Origin: Rhizobiales bacterium Y(2018)
GTDB taxonomy: Bacteria; Pseudomonadota; Alphaproteobacteria; Rhizobiales; Aestuariivirgaceae
Direction of reading: 5' to 3'
DNA length: 64,000 nt
Assembly: GCA_005502925.1 (NCBI GenBank)
Contig: SCPD01000019.1
Span: forward strand, 62,001-126,000
Positions 45,452 to 54,261 of the stretch are shown piece after piece. The notes below the pieces were generated by a model. It had not been told where the DNA came from and did not search any database. It saw only the letters and a list, made by a program, of their open reading frames with translations. Position 1 is the first letter of the stretch; every line of letters starts with the position of its first letter. Both the position numbers and the translations under genes were made by a program.

Positions 45452-46718
45452 CGGCCACGCTGAGGACGATCTGGCGGAGCGGCTCTTCCGGTTGGCGGAT
45501 GAGTCTAACGGCCGCAATGTCGAGATCGATTTCGGCGGCCGTCCTTTCCTGGTCGTCCAGGATCCCGCCGACGCCGAGCGCATCCTGCGCCTCAGGACGG
45601 AGCGCTACGAAAAGGCGCTCGGCTGGCTGAGCCAGGTCATCGGGCCGTCGCGCCTCACCGAGAATGGCGAGGCCTGGCAGTCGCGCCAGAGGCTCAGTCA
45701 GCATCATTTGAGCAAATGCGACCCGGCCCGTATCTTTGCGTTGAGCCGCCATCATGGCCGGCTGGGTGCCGATTTGCTGCTGGCCGAGGCCGCGCGGAAA
45801 AGCCCGCGTCTCGATGACGGCCTGTTCCGCATCATCACCAGCGGTATCCTGATGGAGGCCCTGTTCGACCGCTCATGGGCGAGCCTCGGCTTCTCGGATT
45901 TCTCCGAAATCGCCGCGATGCTGGATTATGCGGTCGACTATTCCTTCTTCTCGGCGCGCCATCGCCTCGATGCGGCATCGCGCGTGCCGATCGATCCCGG
46001 CCGCACAAGGACTTTTCTGACACTCCGCCATCAGGCCTTGCAACGGCTGAGCTCGATCCGCCGGACCATGACGCCGGCCGACGCGATGCTGTCGGACTTC
46101 CTGCGCCGCGAGGAGACCGACAAGACATTCAAGCTCGAGCATGAGCTCCTGATGTTCCTCGCCGCGGGCTCCGAGACATCGGCCGCCGCCATCGGCTGGG
46201 GCATCTATCTGCTGGCGCGCGAGCCGGAGCTGCAGGAGGCCCTGCGCGCGCGCCTGCGTGACGTCTGGCGCTCGGACGGCGCCACGCTCGCCGGGCTGCA
46301 GCGCAATGAAGAGTTCAGCCGCTTCGTGACGGAGACGATGCGCATATTCCCACCGACGCCGGTGCTCATCTTCAGAGCACTGGACGAGGACCCGTTGAGC
46401 GACCGCGTCGTGGCGCCCGGCGATCTCGTCCTGATCTCTATCATTGGCATCAATCATGCGCGCGGTCAGTGGCCAGATCCCTGGCGTGTGCATCTGCAGG
46501 CGGACCCCGCACAAGGCCGCGCGCCGAAGTTGACCTTCTCGACAGGCCCGCGCGTCTGTGGTGGCCGGCATTTCGCCACCGCCGAGGTCATGACCGTTCT
46601 GGCCGCCATCCTGAACGAGGTTCGCCTGGAATTGACGTCGCCGGAAGCCCCGTCCTTCCGCTGGTGCCTAAGCCTCAATCCGCGGCACGGTCATCCGGTT
46701 CGGGCGGTGCGTCTGTGA
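45444..46718 (+). CDS. Cytochrome P450
   Basis: A 424-residue heme monooxygenase without signal peptide, so a soluble bacterial type. The I-helix AGSETS is at residues 241-246 (an AGxET/S motif with Glu-Thr for oxygen activation), the ExxR motif ETMR at 297-300, and the heme loop FSTGPRVCGG with Cys372. GEAWQSRQRLSQHHL is the C-helix region. Start GTG overlaps the ACP gene. No ferredoxin or reductase is nearby. Substrate is likely an acyl-ACP, by analogy with P450s that act on carrier-bound chains, but that is inferred. Confidence 0.92.
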   Translation: MHSGHAEDDLAERLFRLADESNGRNVEIDFGGRPFLVVQDPADAERILRLRTERYEKALGWLSQVIGPSRLTENGEAWQSRQRLSQHHLSKCDPARIFALSRHHGRLGADLLLAEAARKSPRLDDGLFRIITSGILMEALFDRSWASLGFSDFSEIAAMLDYAVDYSFFSARHRLDAASRVPIDPGRTRTFLTLRHQALQRLSSIRRTMTPADAMLSDFLRREETDKTFKLEHELLMFLAAGSETSAAAIGWGIYLLAREPELQEALRARLRDVWRSDGATLAGLQRNEEFSRFVTETMRIFPPTPVLIFRALDEDPLSDRVVAPGDLVLISIIGINHARGQWPDPWRVHLQADPAQGRAPKLTFSTGPRVCGGRHFATAEVMTVLAAILNEVRLELTSPEAPSFRWCLSLNPRHGHPVRAVRL

Positions 46719-46743
46719 TCCCCTTACGAATGAGACGAAAGAC

Positions 46744-47364
46744 ATGACCCATCCAAGCCGCCGTTTAGTACCGGGCAGCATCCAGGCGACGGGAGGTGGC
46801 CGGCGAACTCCGCCTGGCGGCAGGTCGCTCGCCATCGAGACGGAGAATTTCCGGTTGCGCAGCATCGGCGCCGAGGCCGCGAGCGCCGTCATGCAGGGCT
46901 GGCTCGCCGACCGCGACGTGCTGGAGGGCATCAATCTGCCCAAGGTTGACTGGACGATCGAGCGTTTGCGCAATTTCCTTGCCGCCTATGACAATCGCGC
47001 GCGGTATGCGATCGGCATCTCCCGGAAAGACACTTCGGCGCTGATCGGCTTCTATACCGTCGACGTCAATCTGCAGCACAAACGCGCCATGCTGACCGCC
47101 ATCGTCATCGACAAAGCGAGCCGCGGCAGCGATCTCATCTTCGAGACCACGCGCGCTTTGAACTTCCATCTTTTCGATGAGCGCGATATCGACAAGGTCT
47201 CGGTCGGTGTGCTGGCGACCAATCGCCGGATGCTGTTCCACATGATGCGCGCCACCCGCATCGACGGACCGCGCGAGATGCGCTTCGAGGCACGTTTGCG
47301 CCGCGAGGTCCTGCGCCCGGACGGCGTCCGCCTCGACCTGCTGGTCTTCGCCGCCCATAAATAA
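46744..47364 (+). CDS. GNAT-family N-acyltransferase
   Basis: A 206-residue acyltransferase. The first 30 residues are Gly/Arg-rich and probably disordered; then the GNAT core LRSIGAEAASAV, LIGFYTVDVNLQHKRAML, AIVIDKASRGSDLIFETTRA (acyl-CoA-binding loop without the perfect R/Q-x-x-G-x-G/A) and the helix DERDIDKVSVGVLATNRRM. It lies 25 bases after the P450 gene. It could transfer an acyl group, perhaps directly from the ACP, to an amine. Function unknown. Confidence 0.82.
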   Translation: MTHPSRRLVPGSIQATGGGRRTPPGGRSLAIETENFRLRSIGAEAASAVMQGWLADRDVLEGINLPKVDWTIERLRNFLAAYDNRARYAIGISRKDTSALIGFYTVDVNLQHKRAMLTAIVIDKASRGSDLIFETTRALNFHLFDERDIDKVSVGVLATNRRMLFHMMRATRIDGPREMRFEARLRREVLRPDGVRLDLLVFAAHK

Positions 47365-47411
47365 AGCGCCCATCCCAGTTCGCGGAATGGGCGCCTGAAG
47401 AGCAGGAATGA

Positions 47412-48134
47412 TCAGTTGCCGAGCAGGTAGCTGATGCCGACCCTGACCGCATGGGTCTCGAGATCGATCTTACTCGAATCACCCGGCTGATTGGCGACGG
47501 GTGTCGGCAGGAATTTCTCCGAGCCATAATCGGTATAGCGATATTCGACATGGCCGATCCAATTGTCGCTGAAGGCATGGGCGATGCCGCCGCCCACCGT
47601 CCAGCCGAACATGGTCCGCTTGTCGTCCTGGTCGAATATCGGTGTCTCGGGCAGGATCTCTTCCGAATAATGCAGCCGGGCGAAGGAAATGCCGCCGGTG
47701 ACATAAGGCATCGTGCGGTCGAAGGCATAACCGAAGCGTGCTCTGAGCGACGATTGCCATTTGAGCTTGGCCTCGCCATCGGCATCGGGGAACGGATTGA
47801 ATTCCGGCGTGTCGGTCTGATCCAGACCGCCATCGGCCCAGAGCTTGTCGAAATCGGCTTCGAGGCCGAGAACGAGATTGCTGTCGAACTGATGCAGATA
47901 GCCCGCATGCGCGCCGAGGAAGCCGCCGGCAGGATCGTAGTTCTTGCCGAAATCGGCCGACAGCGTGTCGTGCTCGGCATCGGCATCGCCCCAGAGATAG
48001 CCGCCATGGACGCCGGCATAGATGCCGTCCCATGCGAAAGCGTAATCGTCGGTGAGATCGGCGGCCGCCGCCGGCGCCGTGAGCGATGAGCCCAGCAGCA
48101 ATGCGCCGGCGCAAGCCAAGTAGAATGATTTCAT
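47412..48134 (-). CDS. Outer-membrane beta-barrel protein (Omp25/31-like)
   Basis: A 240-residue outer-membrane protein. After a signal peptide (MKSFYLACAGALLLGSSL, ending AAAA) comes an eight-strand barrel with the pattern WDGIYAGVHGGYLWGDADAE, GFLGAHAGYLHQFDSNLVLG, GYAFDRTMPYVTGGISFARL, IGHVEYRYTDYGSE and a final strand ending in ISYLLGN. This matches the porin-like Omp25/Omp31 proteins of Hyphomicrobiales. The C-terminus ends Asn instead of the usual Phe/Tyr, as in some relatives. Monocistronic. Confidence 0.88.
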   Translation of the reverse strand: MKSFYLACAGALLLGSSLTAPAAAADLTDDYAFAWDGIYAGVHGGYLWGDADAEHDTLSADFGKNYDPAGGFLGAHAGYLHQFDSNLVLGLEADFDKLWADGGLDQTDTPEFNPFPDADGEAKLKWQSSLRARFGYAFDRTMPYVTGGISFARLHYSEEILPETPIFDQDDKRTMFGWTVGGGIAHAFSDNWIGHVEYRYTDYGSEKFLPTPVANQPGDSSKIDLETHAVRVGISYLLGN

Positions 48135-48535
48135 GCCTCTGTTTCCTTGAGTTTGTTGCAAATTCACGGCGATGCCCGTCGAGTCGCCGTCCGAATCTTC
48201 TCGTTTATGATTACGCAGAGGAATTTGCCGGCATCTGCGTACAAAACATTATTCTCCCTCTCTGCGAGTGTCGGTTATTCGCCGCAACTCGAATTCGATG
48301 GTGAGCGCACGTGAATCCTCAGTGTTGCATATAGGCAACCCTGTCAACCAACTCAGGACGGAGCCGGCGATGGCGGTCAACTCAAGGGTGTCTGAATCTC
48401 ATGTGCGACTGCAGGGCAGTCCCGGCGCTGGCGCGGGATGCGAAAAAGTTGATGCCGGTTTTTTGCGAAAATCCCGCGCTTGAGAAGCGATCACGTCGAT
48501 GACTTTGGATCGATTCGATCCAAAGTCATCGTGAT
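48135..48535. other. Intergenic region upstream of the barrel protein
   Basis: 401 bases between the divergent end of the CUT1 operon and the barrel gene start. It contains an AT-richer block (TTTATGATTACGCAGAGG near 48206) that may be the barrel promoter, a GCGCGGGATGCGAAAAAG-GTTTTTTGCGAAAATCCCGCGC dyad near 48430-48480, and the terminator-like repeat at its right end. No gene is supported. Confidence 0.5.
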
Positions 48536-48536
48536 C
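48489..48536 (-). terminator. Terminator-like hairpin at the end of the CUT1 operon
   Basis: Arms GATGACTTTGGATCGA (48498-48513) and the exact complement (48515-48530) form a 16-base stem, extended after a 3-base bulge by GATCAC/GTGATC. It begins at the stop codon of the ATPase gene. The core TTTGGAT/ATCCAAA is shared with 28696-28726. Probably the transcription end of the ABC operon, although no T-run is seen. Confidence 0.6.
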
Positions 48537-49585
48537 TAGCGGATGCGGGCGCCCGTCTCGGTGTCGAACAGGAAGACGGCTTTGTCGGCGAAGCCGATAT
48601 TGATGGGCTCGTCCATCTCATAATGGGCCGATTTATCGGCCTTCACGGTGACGGTCTTGTCGCCTACCTGGCACATGATCAGCGTGTGGTCGCCGATGAG
48701 CTCCAGCCCATAGACGCGCGCGTTGATGCGGCCTTTGTCGGCCGTCGTCACTTGGCAGTCCTCCGGGCGCAGGCCCACGGTCACTTTCGAGTGATCGCGG
48801 CGCGTTCCGGTCTTGAAGCGTCCTTCCGGCCAGACGAAATCGCCTTGCGCGAGATCGCCTTCGAGGAAATTCATCGGCGGCGAGCCGATGAAGCCCGCGA
48901 CGAAGAGATTGGCCGGATCGTCATAGATGCGCCGCGGCTCGGCGATCTGCTGCACCACGCCTTTGTTCATGATGGCGACGCGATGGGCGAGTGTCATCGC
49001 CTCGATCTGGTCATGCGTGACATAGATGGTGGTGACGCCGAGCTCGGCCTGCAGCCGCTTCAGCTCCGAGCGCATCGCGCCCCTGAGCTTGGCGTCGAGA
49101 TTGGAGAGCGGCTCGTCCATCAGGAACACGGAAGGCCGGCGCACCATGGCGCGGGCGAGCGCCACGCGCTGGCGCTGGCCGCCCGACAGCAGGCGCGGAA
49201 AGCGGTCGAGATAATCGTCGAGATGCACCTTCTGCGCCGCGCCGCGGATCGCCGCCTGGCGCTCAGGCTCCGGCACTTTGCGCATCTTGAGTGGATAGCC
49301 GATATTGTCGGCGACCGTCATATGCGGATAGAGCGCATAAGATTGGAACACCATGGCGATGTCGCGATATTTCGGCAGCACCTGGGTCACGTCGGTCTCG
49401 CCGATCAGGATACGCCCCGAGCTTACCGTCTCGAGCCCCGCCACCATGCGCAGCGCCGTGGTCTTGCCGCAGCCGGAGGGGCCCAGCAGCACCAGGAACT
49501 CACCATCGGTGATTTCGAGATCGAGCCCTTTGACGACCTGGACCGGCCCGAAGGACTTGTGGATCTGGGAGAGCGTGACTTTCAT
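48536..49585 (-). CDS. CUT1 ABC importer ATPase (MalK/UgpC-like)
   Basis: A 349-residue ATPase. Walker A LGPSGCGKTT (about 36-45), Q-loop MVFQSYALYPHMTV, signature LSGGQRQRVALARAM, Walker B VFLMDEPLSNLD, H-loop VTHDQIEAM. The C-terminal third is an OB-fold (TOBE-like) domain with TVGLRPEDC. It should dimerise and power the two permeases upstream on the same transcript. ATG 49585 is at the normal MalK start; the frame upstream is not MalK-like. Sugar or glycerol-phosphate unknown. Confidence 0.95.
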   Translation of the reverse strand: MKVTLSQIHKSFGPVQVVKGLDLEITDGEFLVLLGPSGCGKTTALRMVAGLETVSSGRILIGETDVTQVLPKYRDIAMVFQSYALYPHMTVADNIGYPLKMRKVPEPERQAAIRGAAQKVHLDDYLDRFPRLLSGGQRQRVALARAMVRRPSVFLMDEPLSNLDAKLRGAMRSELKRLQAELGVTTIYVTHDQIEAMTLAHRVAIMNKGVVQQIAEPRRIYDDPANLFVAGFIGSPPMNFLEGDLAQGDFVWPEGRFKTGTRRDHSKVTVGLRPEDCQVTTADKGRINARVYGLELIGDHTLIMCQVGDKTVTVKADKSAHYEMDEPINIGFADKAVFLFDTETGARIR

Positions 49586-49596
49586 GCGCTTTTTTC

Positions 49597-49757
49597 TCCT
49601 TCCCCCTTGCGGGGAAGGTGGTTTCCTCGGCAATGAGCCGAGGAAACCGGATGGGGGTCGGGTAGTGGAGCCGATAAGGAAAAAGCATGATCCTGGCAGA
49701 CCACCCGACCCCCACCCCCGCCCTTCGGGCGTACCCTCCCCGCAAGGGGGAGGGAAA
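49597..49757. repeat. Large palindromic repeat pair between permease and ATPase genes
   Basis: Left half CCTTCCCCCTTGCGGGGAAGG followed by a hairpin CGGCAATGAGCCG and GGATGGGGGTCGGGTAGTGG; right half CCACCCGACCCCCACCCC then CCCTCCCCGCAAGGGGGAGGG. The halves are inverted copies. It resembles, but differs from, the CTTCTCCC family. It lies in the transcribed gap of the operon. Confidence 0.75.
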
Positions 49758-49787
49758 TATCCGAAAGCCGCATCACACCCATCCCCA

Positions 49788-50837
49788 TCATCCCTTCACC
49801 GCGCCGACCAGCAGCCCGCGCGCTATGTGCTTCTGCAGCACGCTCGCAATGACGATGACCGGCGCGATCATCACCACGATCAGCACCGACATGTTCCACC
49901 ATTGCGGGCCTCGCGTCGTGTTCTGCGCCGAGACCAGCACCGGCATGGTCTGTGCCTTGGCGTTGGAGAGGAAGAGTGCCAGGAGATATTCGTTCCAGGC
50001 GAGAATCAAGACCAGCAGGAACGTCGCGACAAGACCCGAGCGCACCAACGGCAATGCGATGGTAAGGAACACGCGCAGCTTCGAGGCGCCGTCGATCTCC
50101 GCACTTTCCTCGAGATCGATCGGTATGGCGGCGAAGAAATCACGCGTCAGCCACACCACGATCGGCAGGTTCACCGCCGTATAAGTGGCGATCAGCGCCG
50201 CTTGCGTATCGAGCAGGCGCAATTGCTGGAACATCACATAGATCGGCAGCACCGCGACGATGGGCGGCATGATGCGGTTGGAGATGATCCAGAATTCGAT
50301 GTCGTTATTGCCGACCGCCGCTTTCGTGCGCCCCCGCAAGGTGAACAGCGCGATGACGAAGAGGGCGAGCGCCACGGTGGCCGCGGTGAGCCAGCCCACG
50401 CCGAAGCTCGTCACCGCGACGATGAGGGCGACGAGCAGCAGGATGAACAGGGCGATTGCCGCGAGCTTCACCTCGAAGCGGATGCGCACCAAGGCATAGG
50501 CCGCGAGCGCCCCGATCGTCACTGCCAGCACCGTGCTCGCCAGCGCCACCACGACGGAATTGAGATAGGGACCAAGCGTATTGTTCCGCAGCAGCATGAA
50601 GTCCCAGGCGGCGAGCGAGGGCTGAAAGTCGACGAAGGGAATATAGAACGGCCCGTTATCGACCTCGCCCGGCCCCTTGAAGGAAGTGATCAGCACCCAA
50701 TAAAGCGGCACCAGAACCACCAGCGACCAGACGAAGAGCATTGCATAGGTGACGATGCGCCCGACCGGTGATTGCCGCTCGATCGAGGGCGGTTCGATGA
50801 GGCGCCGCAGCAAGGACTTTTCGGGTGCGCTGCTCAT
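49788..50837 (-). CDS. CUT1 ABC importer, MalG-like permease
   Basis: A 349-residue permease. The TM domain ends with the EAA loop EESAEIDGASKLRVFLTIAL and the typical LVLILAWNEYLLALFLSN. It starts MSSAPEKSLLRRLIEPPSIE, cytoplasmic. An additional pair of hydrophobic stretches near residues 120-165 (LAAIALFILLLVALIVAV and WLTAATVALALFVIALFTL) lies between the normal segments and makes it longer than MalG proteins of about 280 residues. The ATG overlaps the stop of the companion permease by four bases. Confidence 0.92.
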   Translation of the reverse strand: MSSAPEKSLLRRLIEPPSIERQSPVGRIVTYAMLFVWSLVVLVPLYWVLITSFKGPGEVDNGPFYIPFVDFQPSLAAWDFMLLRNNTLGPYLNSVVVALASTVLAVTIGALAAYALVRIRFEVKLAAIALFILLLVALIVAVTSFGVGWLTAATVALALFVIALFTLRGRTKAAVGNNDIEFWIISNRIMPPIVAVLPIYVMFQQLRLLDTQAALIATYTAVNLPIVVWLTRDFFAAIPIDLEESAEIDGASKLRVFLTIALPLVRSGLVATFLLVLILAWNEYLLALFLSNAKAQTMPVLVSAQNTTRGPQWWNMSVLIVVMIAPVIVIASVLQKHIARGLLVGAVKG

Positions 50838-51973
50838 GCTTCGAATCTCCGCGCCGGCCGCACCACGAAATTGAAGAAGGACACGCAGATGACGGTCGAG
50901 ATGAAGAGTAGCGTATAGCCGACCGCTGCGGAGCCGCCGAGATCCTGGGTGCGCCAGGCGATGAAGGAATGGAGCGTCAGCGACTCGGTGGCGAGTCCGG
51001 GGCCGCCGCCGGTCAGCACATTCGGGAGGTCGATGATCTTGAAGGCCTCGATGAGGCGGATCAGCACGATGGTGGCGGCGACGGGTGCGATGGCCGGCCA
51101 GGTGATGTCGCGGAAGATCTGCAGGCCATTGGCGCCGTCGAGCCGCGCCGCCTCGACCTGGTCGCGCGGCTGGTTCTCGATCGCGGCGAGCAGCACGATG
51201 AACATGAAGGGCGTCCATTGCCAGGTGTCGCCGACGAGCACCATGAGACGGGCCGACCAGGCTTCCGTCGCCCATGACCATTCGGTGATGCCGAGGAACT
51301 GGGTGATCGGCGCGAACGGGCCTTTCTGCATGTCGGCCAGCATGCGGAACGTGTAGGCGATGCCGACCGGCGTCACCATCAGCGGAATGAAGAACAGGAC
51401 GCGGAAGAAGTTGCGCCCGCGGATCGGCTGGCCACACAGCAGCGCCAGGCCAAGCCCCAGCGCGAATTGCACCGAGACGCCGACCGCCACATAAAGCAGC
51501 GTGTTGACGACGGTGCCGGGAACGCCGCCCGTGGCGCTGGTGGCGATGGCCAGCATCGCCAGCCCCATCACCATCGCTGCGGTGATGAGCCTTCCGATGA
51601 CGCCCATGATCGTCGGTCTGCCGCGGGTGAAATGACGGTAGAAGCCATAGAGAAGGAGGCTCGCGACGAGCGCCACCAGCAGCCACTGGAAAAAGCTCAA
51701 AGACCCGAAAGCGCCGAGCAGGTGATATTGCTGCGATCCGGTAATGAGCTTCCTGAAATTGGCAAACCCGACGAAGCGCAAGGTAAAGCCGCCTTGCGCG
51801 AGCGCGAAGCGCGACAGCGCCAGATAGGCCGAGATGATGAGCGGGAAGATGGCGAAGCAGAGCAGCACGATGACCGCCGGCAGCACCATCACCGGCCCGC
51901 AATGCCGGTCGAGCCATTCGGCCCAGCCGGCCGTCTGCGGTGCGGCCTGTGCGCTGTCAGCGGAAGTGGTCAT
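50834..51973 (-). CDS. CUT1 ABC importer, MalF-like permease
   Basis: A 379-residue permease. The EAA loop is DQVEAARLDGANGLQIFRDI (about residue 253), followed by LIRLIEAFKIIDLPNVLTGG, which is typical of MalF/UgpA. It has an extra pair of helices near the start (LLVALVASLLLYGFYRHFTR and ITAAMVMGLAMLAIATSA). It is downstream of the binding-protein gene, separated by the repeat at 52003-52161. Likely partner of the 49788-50837 permease. Confidence 0.92.
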   Translation of the reverse strand: MTTSADSAQAAPQTAGWAEWLDRHCGPVMVLPAVIVLLCFAIFPLIISAYLALSRFALAQGGFTLRFVGFANFRKLITGSQQYHLLGAFGSLSFFQWLLVALVASLLLYGFYRHFTRGRPTIMGVIGRLITAAMVMGLAMLAIATSATGGVPGTVVNTLLYVAVGVSVQFALGLGLALLCGQPIRGRNFFRVLFFIPLMVTPVGIAYTFRMLADMQKGPFAPITQFLGITEWSWATEAWSARLMVLVGDTWQWTPFMFIVLLAAIENQPRDQVEAARLDGANGLQIFRDITWPAIAPVAATIVLIRLIEAFKIIDLPNVLTGGGPGLATESLTLHSFIAWRTQDLGGSAAVGYTLLFISTVICVSFFNFVVRPARRFEA

Positions 51974-52002
51974 GCGTGGTTCACCCCCGCTGTCTCCCGA
52001 TT

Positions 52003-52161
52003 TTCCCCTTCTCCCGCCTGCGGGAGAAGGTGGCCGAAGGCCGGATGAGGGTGTTGGTCAATATGTCGGCGGTCCATCAGGTCGGCACGTTAACACACCA
52101 TCTTGGGACACCCTCACCCGCCCTGTCGGGCACCCTCTCCCGCAAGCGGGAGAGGGGGAAA
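52003..52161. repeat. REP-like palindromic pair, copy 3, after the binding-protein gene
   Basis: Left half CCCCTTCTCCCGCCTGCGGG then AGAAGGTGGCCGAAGGCCGG; right half CACCCTCACCCGCCCTGTCG then CCCTCTCCCGCAAGCGGGAG. Both have hairpin cores and they face each other. The whole fills the gap between the binding-protein stop and the MalF-like start. Left half is nearly identical to 12521-12570. Confidence 0.8.
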
Positions 52162-52184
52162 TGGAGGTGAGAGCGGTCGCTTGT

Positions 52185-53666
52185 CTACTTCGCGCCGATC
52201 GTCGCTTTGTAGAACTCGAGCTGCTGGTCCTTGCCGATCTCGTCATTGAGCTCGTTCCAGCCGTCGGCGACCGCTTTCACCGTCGCTTCCTTGTCGATCT
52301 CGCCGGCGAGGAAGCGCGACACCGCCTCGTCCAGCACCACTTGCTGGTATTTCTGGTTCTGGGGCACGCGCAGGTCGAGGATCATGTTCGGGCTGCTCAT
52401 GCTCTGATTGATGGCGCCGAGATAGATCTTCGCTTCTTCCTCGCTCATGCCGGCATTCTTCCACAGGTCGCTATAGGAGAGCTGCGACGTGCGGTAGGGG
52501 TTGAAGCCGGTGCCGCCGATGGTCACGTCGGAATTCGACTGCGCCGGCTGCGTCATGAAGGAGAAATAGGCATAGGCCGCGTCCTTGACCTTGTCCTGCG
52601 CCTTGGCGTTGATGCCGCCACCCCAGCCGCCGAAGGCCGCGAAGGGCGCGTGGTTGACGCCGTCGACCGCATGCGGGCAGGCCTCGGCCGAGCAGGCTTC
52701 GAGCTTGCCCGTATCCCAGTTCAGCACCTCTTTCGAGCCCGGCATGATGGCCGCGCCCCATTTGCCCATCACTTTCGACTGCTTGGCGTCGATGGCGATG
52801 GTGCCGACATCGCCCCAGTCGAGATTGAGCGCGCAGCGGCCCGAAGCGAAGAGCGGGCGGGTGTCGGAGACGTCGAGATTGAGCTCGTCCGGCGGCCCGT
52901 ATTGGGTCGACTCCTTCAGGAAGTCGAGTGCCTTGCGGAACGCCTCGTTGTCGACGAGCGGCGTCATGTCCTTGGTGTTGAAGAAGGTGCCCTGATTGGT
53001 GCCCTTGGACTGCGTCATGGCGCCGACCACGTCCATCACGAACCAGTAGCTCTGGGCATTGCGCTTCTTGGCGATGCACGAGCCGAAATCCGGCGTGCCG
53101 TCGCCATTCATATCCTTGCCGTGGGTGGCCTTGGCGACCGCCAGATATTCGTCCCAGGTGGTCGGCGGCTTGACGCCGGCGGCTTCCAGCACATCCTTGC
53201 GGTAGTACATCATGTGGAAGTCGCCATCGAGGGTGATCATATAGGTCTTGCCGTTATACTTCTCCGAGAAGTCGCGGAAGAAGGCGCCGACATCGTCCTG
53301 TTGTATGTCCTTGTCGGCATCGACCCGGGGCGTCAGGTCCTCGAGATAACCGCCGGCGATATAGTCGACCATCCATTGCGGCGCGAAGACCGCGGCGTCG
53401 ACCGAATTGGTGCCGCTCGCCCAGTCGGTCAATACTTTTTGATAGAGATCGGAGAAGGGCACCGCGATGACATTGATCTTGGCGCCGGTGAGCTTCTCGA
53501 AATCAGGCGCGCGGCGCTGCAGCGGCTCCTGGATGGCGCCGGTCTGGGTGATGACATTGACGGTCACCCCTTCGAACGGCTTGTCCTGTGCCGAGGCACC
53601 CAAAGGCGCCAGCACTACGGCAGCGCAAAAGGCCGAAAACCCGGCCAGCAACGATCCAAGCTTCAT
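52185..53666 (-). CDS. CUT1 ABC importer, extracellular solute-binding protein
   Basis: A 493-residue secreted binding protein of family 1. Signal peptide MKLGSLLAGFSAFCAAVVLA, ending ASA. TGAKINVIAVPFSDLYQKVL, TLDGDFHMMYYRKDVLEAAG and GGWGGGINAKAQDKVKDAAY are typical; a Cys pair CSAEAC occurs near residue 320. It is longer than MalE types (about 400). It is the first gene of the operon; ATG 53666 follows GGGAGGATTG. Ligand probably a sugar or polyol, unproven. Confidence 0.92.
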   Translation of the reverse strand: MKLGSLLAGFSAFCAAVVLAPLGASAQDKPFEGVTVNVITQTGAIQEPLQRRAPDFEKLTGAKINVIAVPFSDLYQKVLTDWASGTNSVDAAVFAPQWMVDYIAGGYLEDLTPRVDADKDIQQDDVGAFFRDFSEKYNGKTYMITLDGDFHMMYYRKDVLEAAGVKPPTTWDEYLAVAKATHGKDMNGDGTPDFGSCIAKKRNAQSYWFVMDVVGAMTQSKGTNQGTFFNTKDMTPLVDNEAFRKALDFLKESTQYGPPDELNLDVSDTRPLFASGRCALNLDWGDVGTIAIDAKQSKVMGKWGAAIMPGSKEVLNWDTGKLEACSAEACPHAVDGVNHAPFAAFGGWGGGINAKAQDKVKDAAYAYFSFMTQPAQSNSDVTIGGTGFNPYRTSQLSYSDLWKNAGMSEEEAKIYLGAINQSMSSPNMILDLRVPQNQKYQQVVLDEAVSRFLAGEIDKEATVKAVADGWNELNDEIGKDQQLEFYKATIGAK

Positions 53667-53841
53667 GCAATCCTCCCATTGAGCGAAGTTCCAGATTCGA
53701 CTTCTTATCTCCGGGCGACAAAGCACCCCGCCGAGAAACCCCGCCAAATGGGCCCGGCCCGGAAGTTTGTCATACAATATGGAAATCGCGCGGTGAGTCC
53801 AGAGGGTTGTGGGTAGGATGGTCAGGTCTGGAAGGTGCCTG

Positions 53842-54261
53842 TTATTTCATCACCATCTTGTCGATCATCTTCACGGTCTCGCCGGTCGAGAAGCCGGTGA
53901 TGCCGATATCGAAATGTAGATCCTCGGCCAACAGCCTCTCCAGCTCGTCGCCCAGGGCACGCTTCTCCCATCCCGCATTCAGCGGCAGCTTGTTGTCGGC
54001 GATCACATAGCTGCGCTTCTCCGCCTCGCTCATCGTGTCGATGCGGAGAGCGGGCACGTCCTCGAGGCCCATGGCATGGGCCGCCGCCACGCGACCGTGG
54101 CCGGCCAGGATCTGATGGTCCTCGTCGATGACGATCGGATTGATGAAACCAAAGCGGCGGATGCTCTCGGCGATCTGGCGGATCTGCGTCCTCGAATGAG
54201 TGCGCGCCGCACCGGGCCAGGGCTTGAGATCGGCAAGGCTGACATGGCGGATAGGGGGCAT
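53842..54261 (-). CDS. ParB N-terminal (ParB/sulfiredoxin-like) domain protein
   Basis: A 139-residue protein made only of a ParB N-terminal (NTPase-like) domain. QIRQIAESIRRFGFINPIVI and DEDHQILAGHGRVAAAHAMG are typical; AGHGRVAA replaces the GERR-type phosphate motif in canonical ParB. RSYVIADNKLPLNAGWE follows. No HTH or dimerisation domain is present. Such single-domain proteins are often beside phage-type methyltransferases, but none is here. Start ATG 54261 follows AGGAGAAG. Role unknown. Confidence 0.82.
   Translation of the reverse strand: MPPIRHVSLADLKPWPGAARTHSRTQIRQIAESIRRFGFINPIVIDEDHQILAGHGRVAAAHAMGLEDVPALRIDTMSEAEKRSYVIADNKLPLNAGWEKRALGDELERLLAEDLHFDIGITGFSTGETVKMIDKMVMK

Noticed and set aside
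49788-51917. A 709-codon frame that would fuse the two sugar permeases
   Set aside because: The first half is an out-of-frame reading of the MalF-like gene. The real genes overlap by four bases as ATGA.
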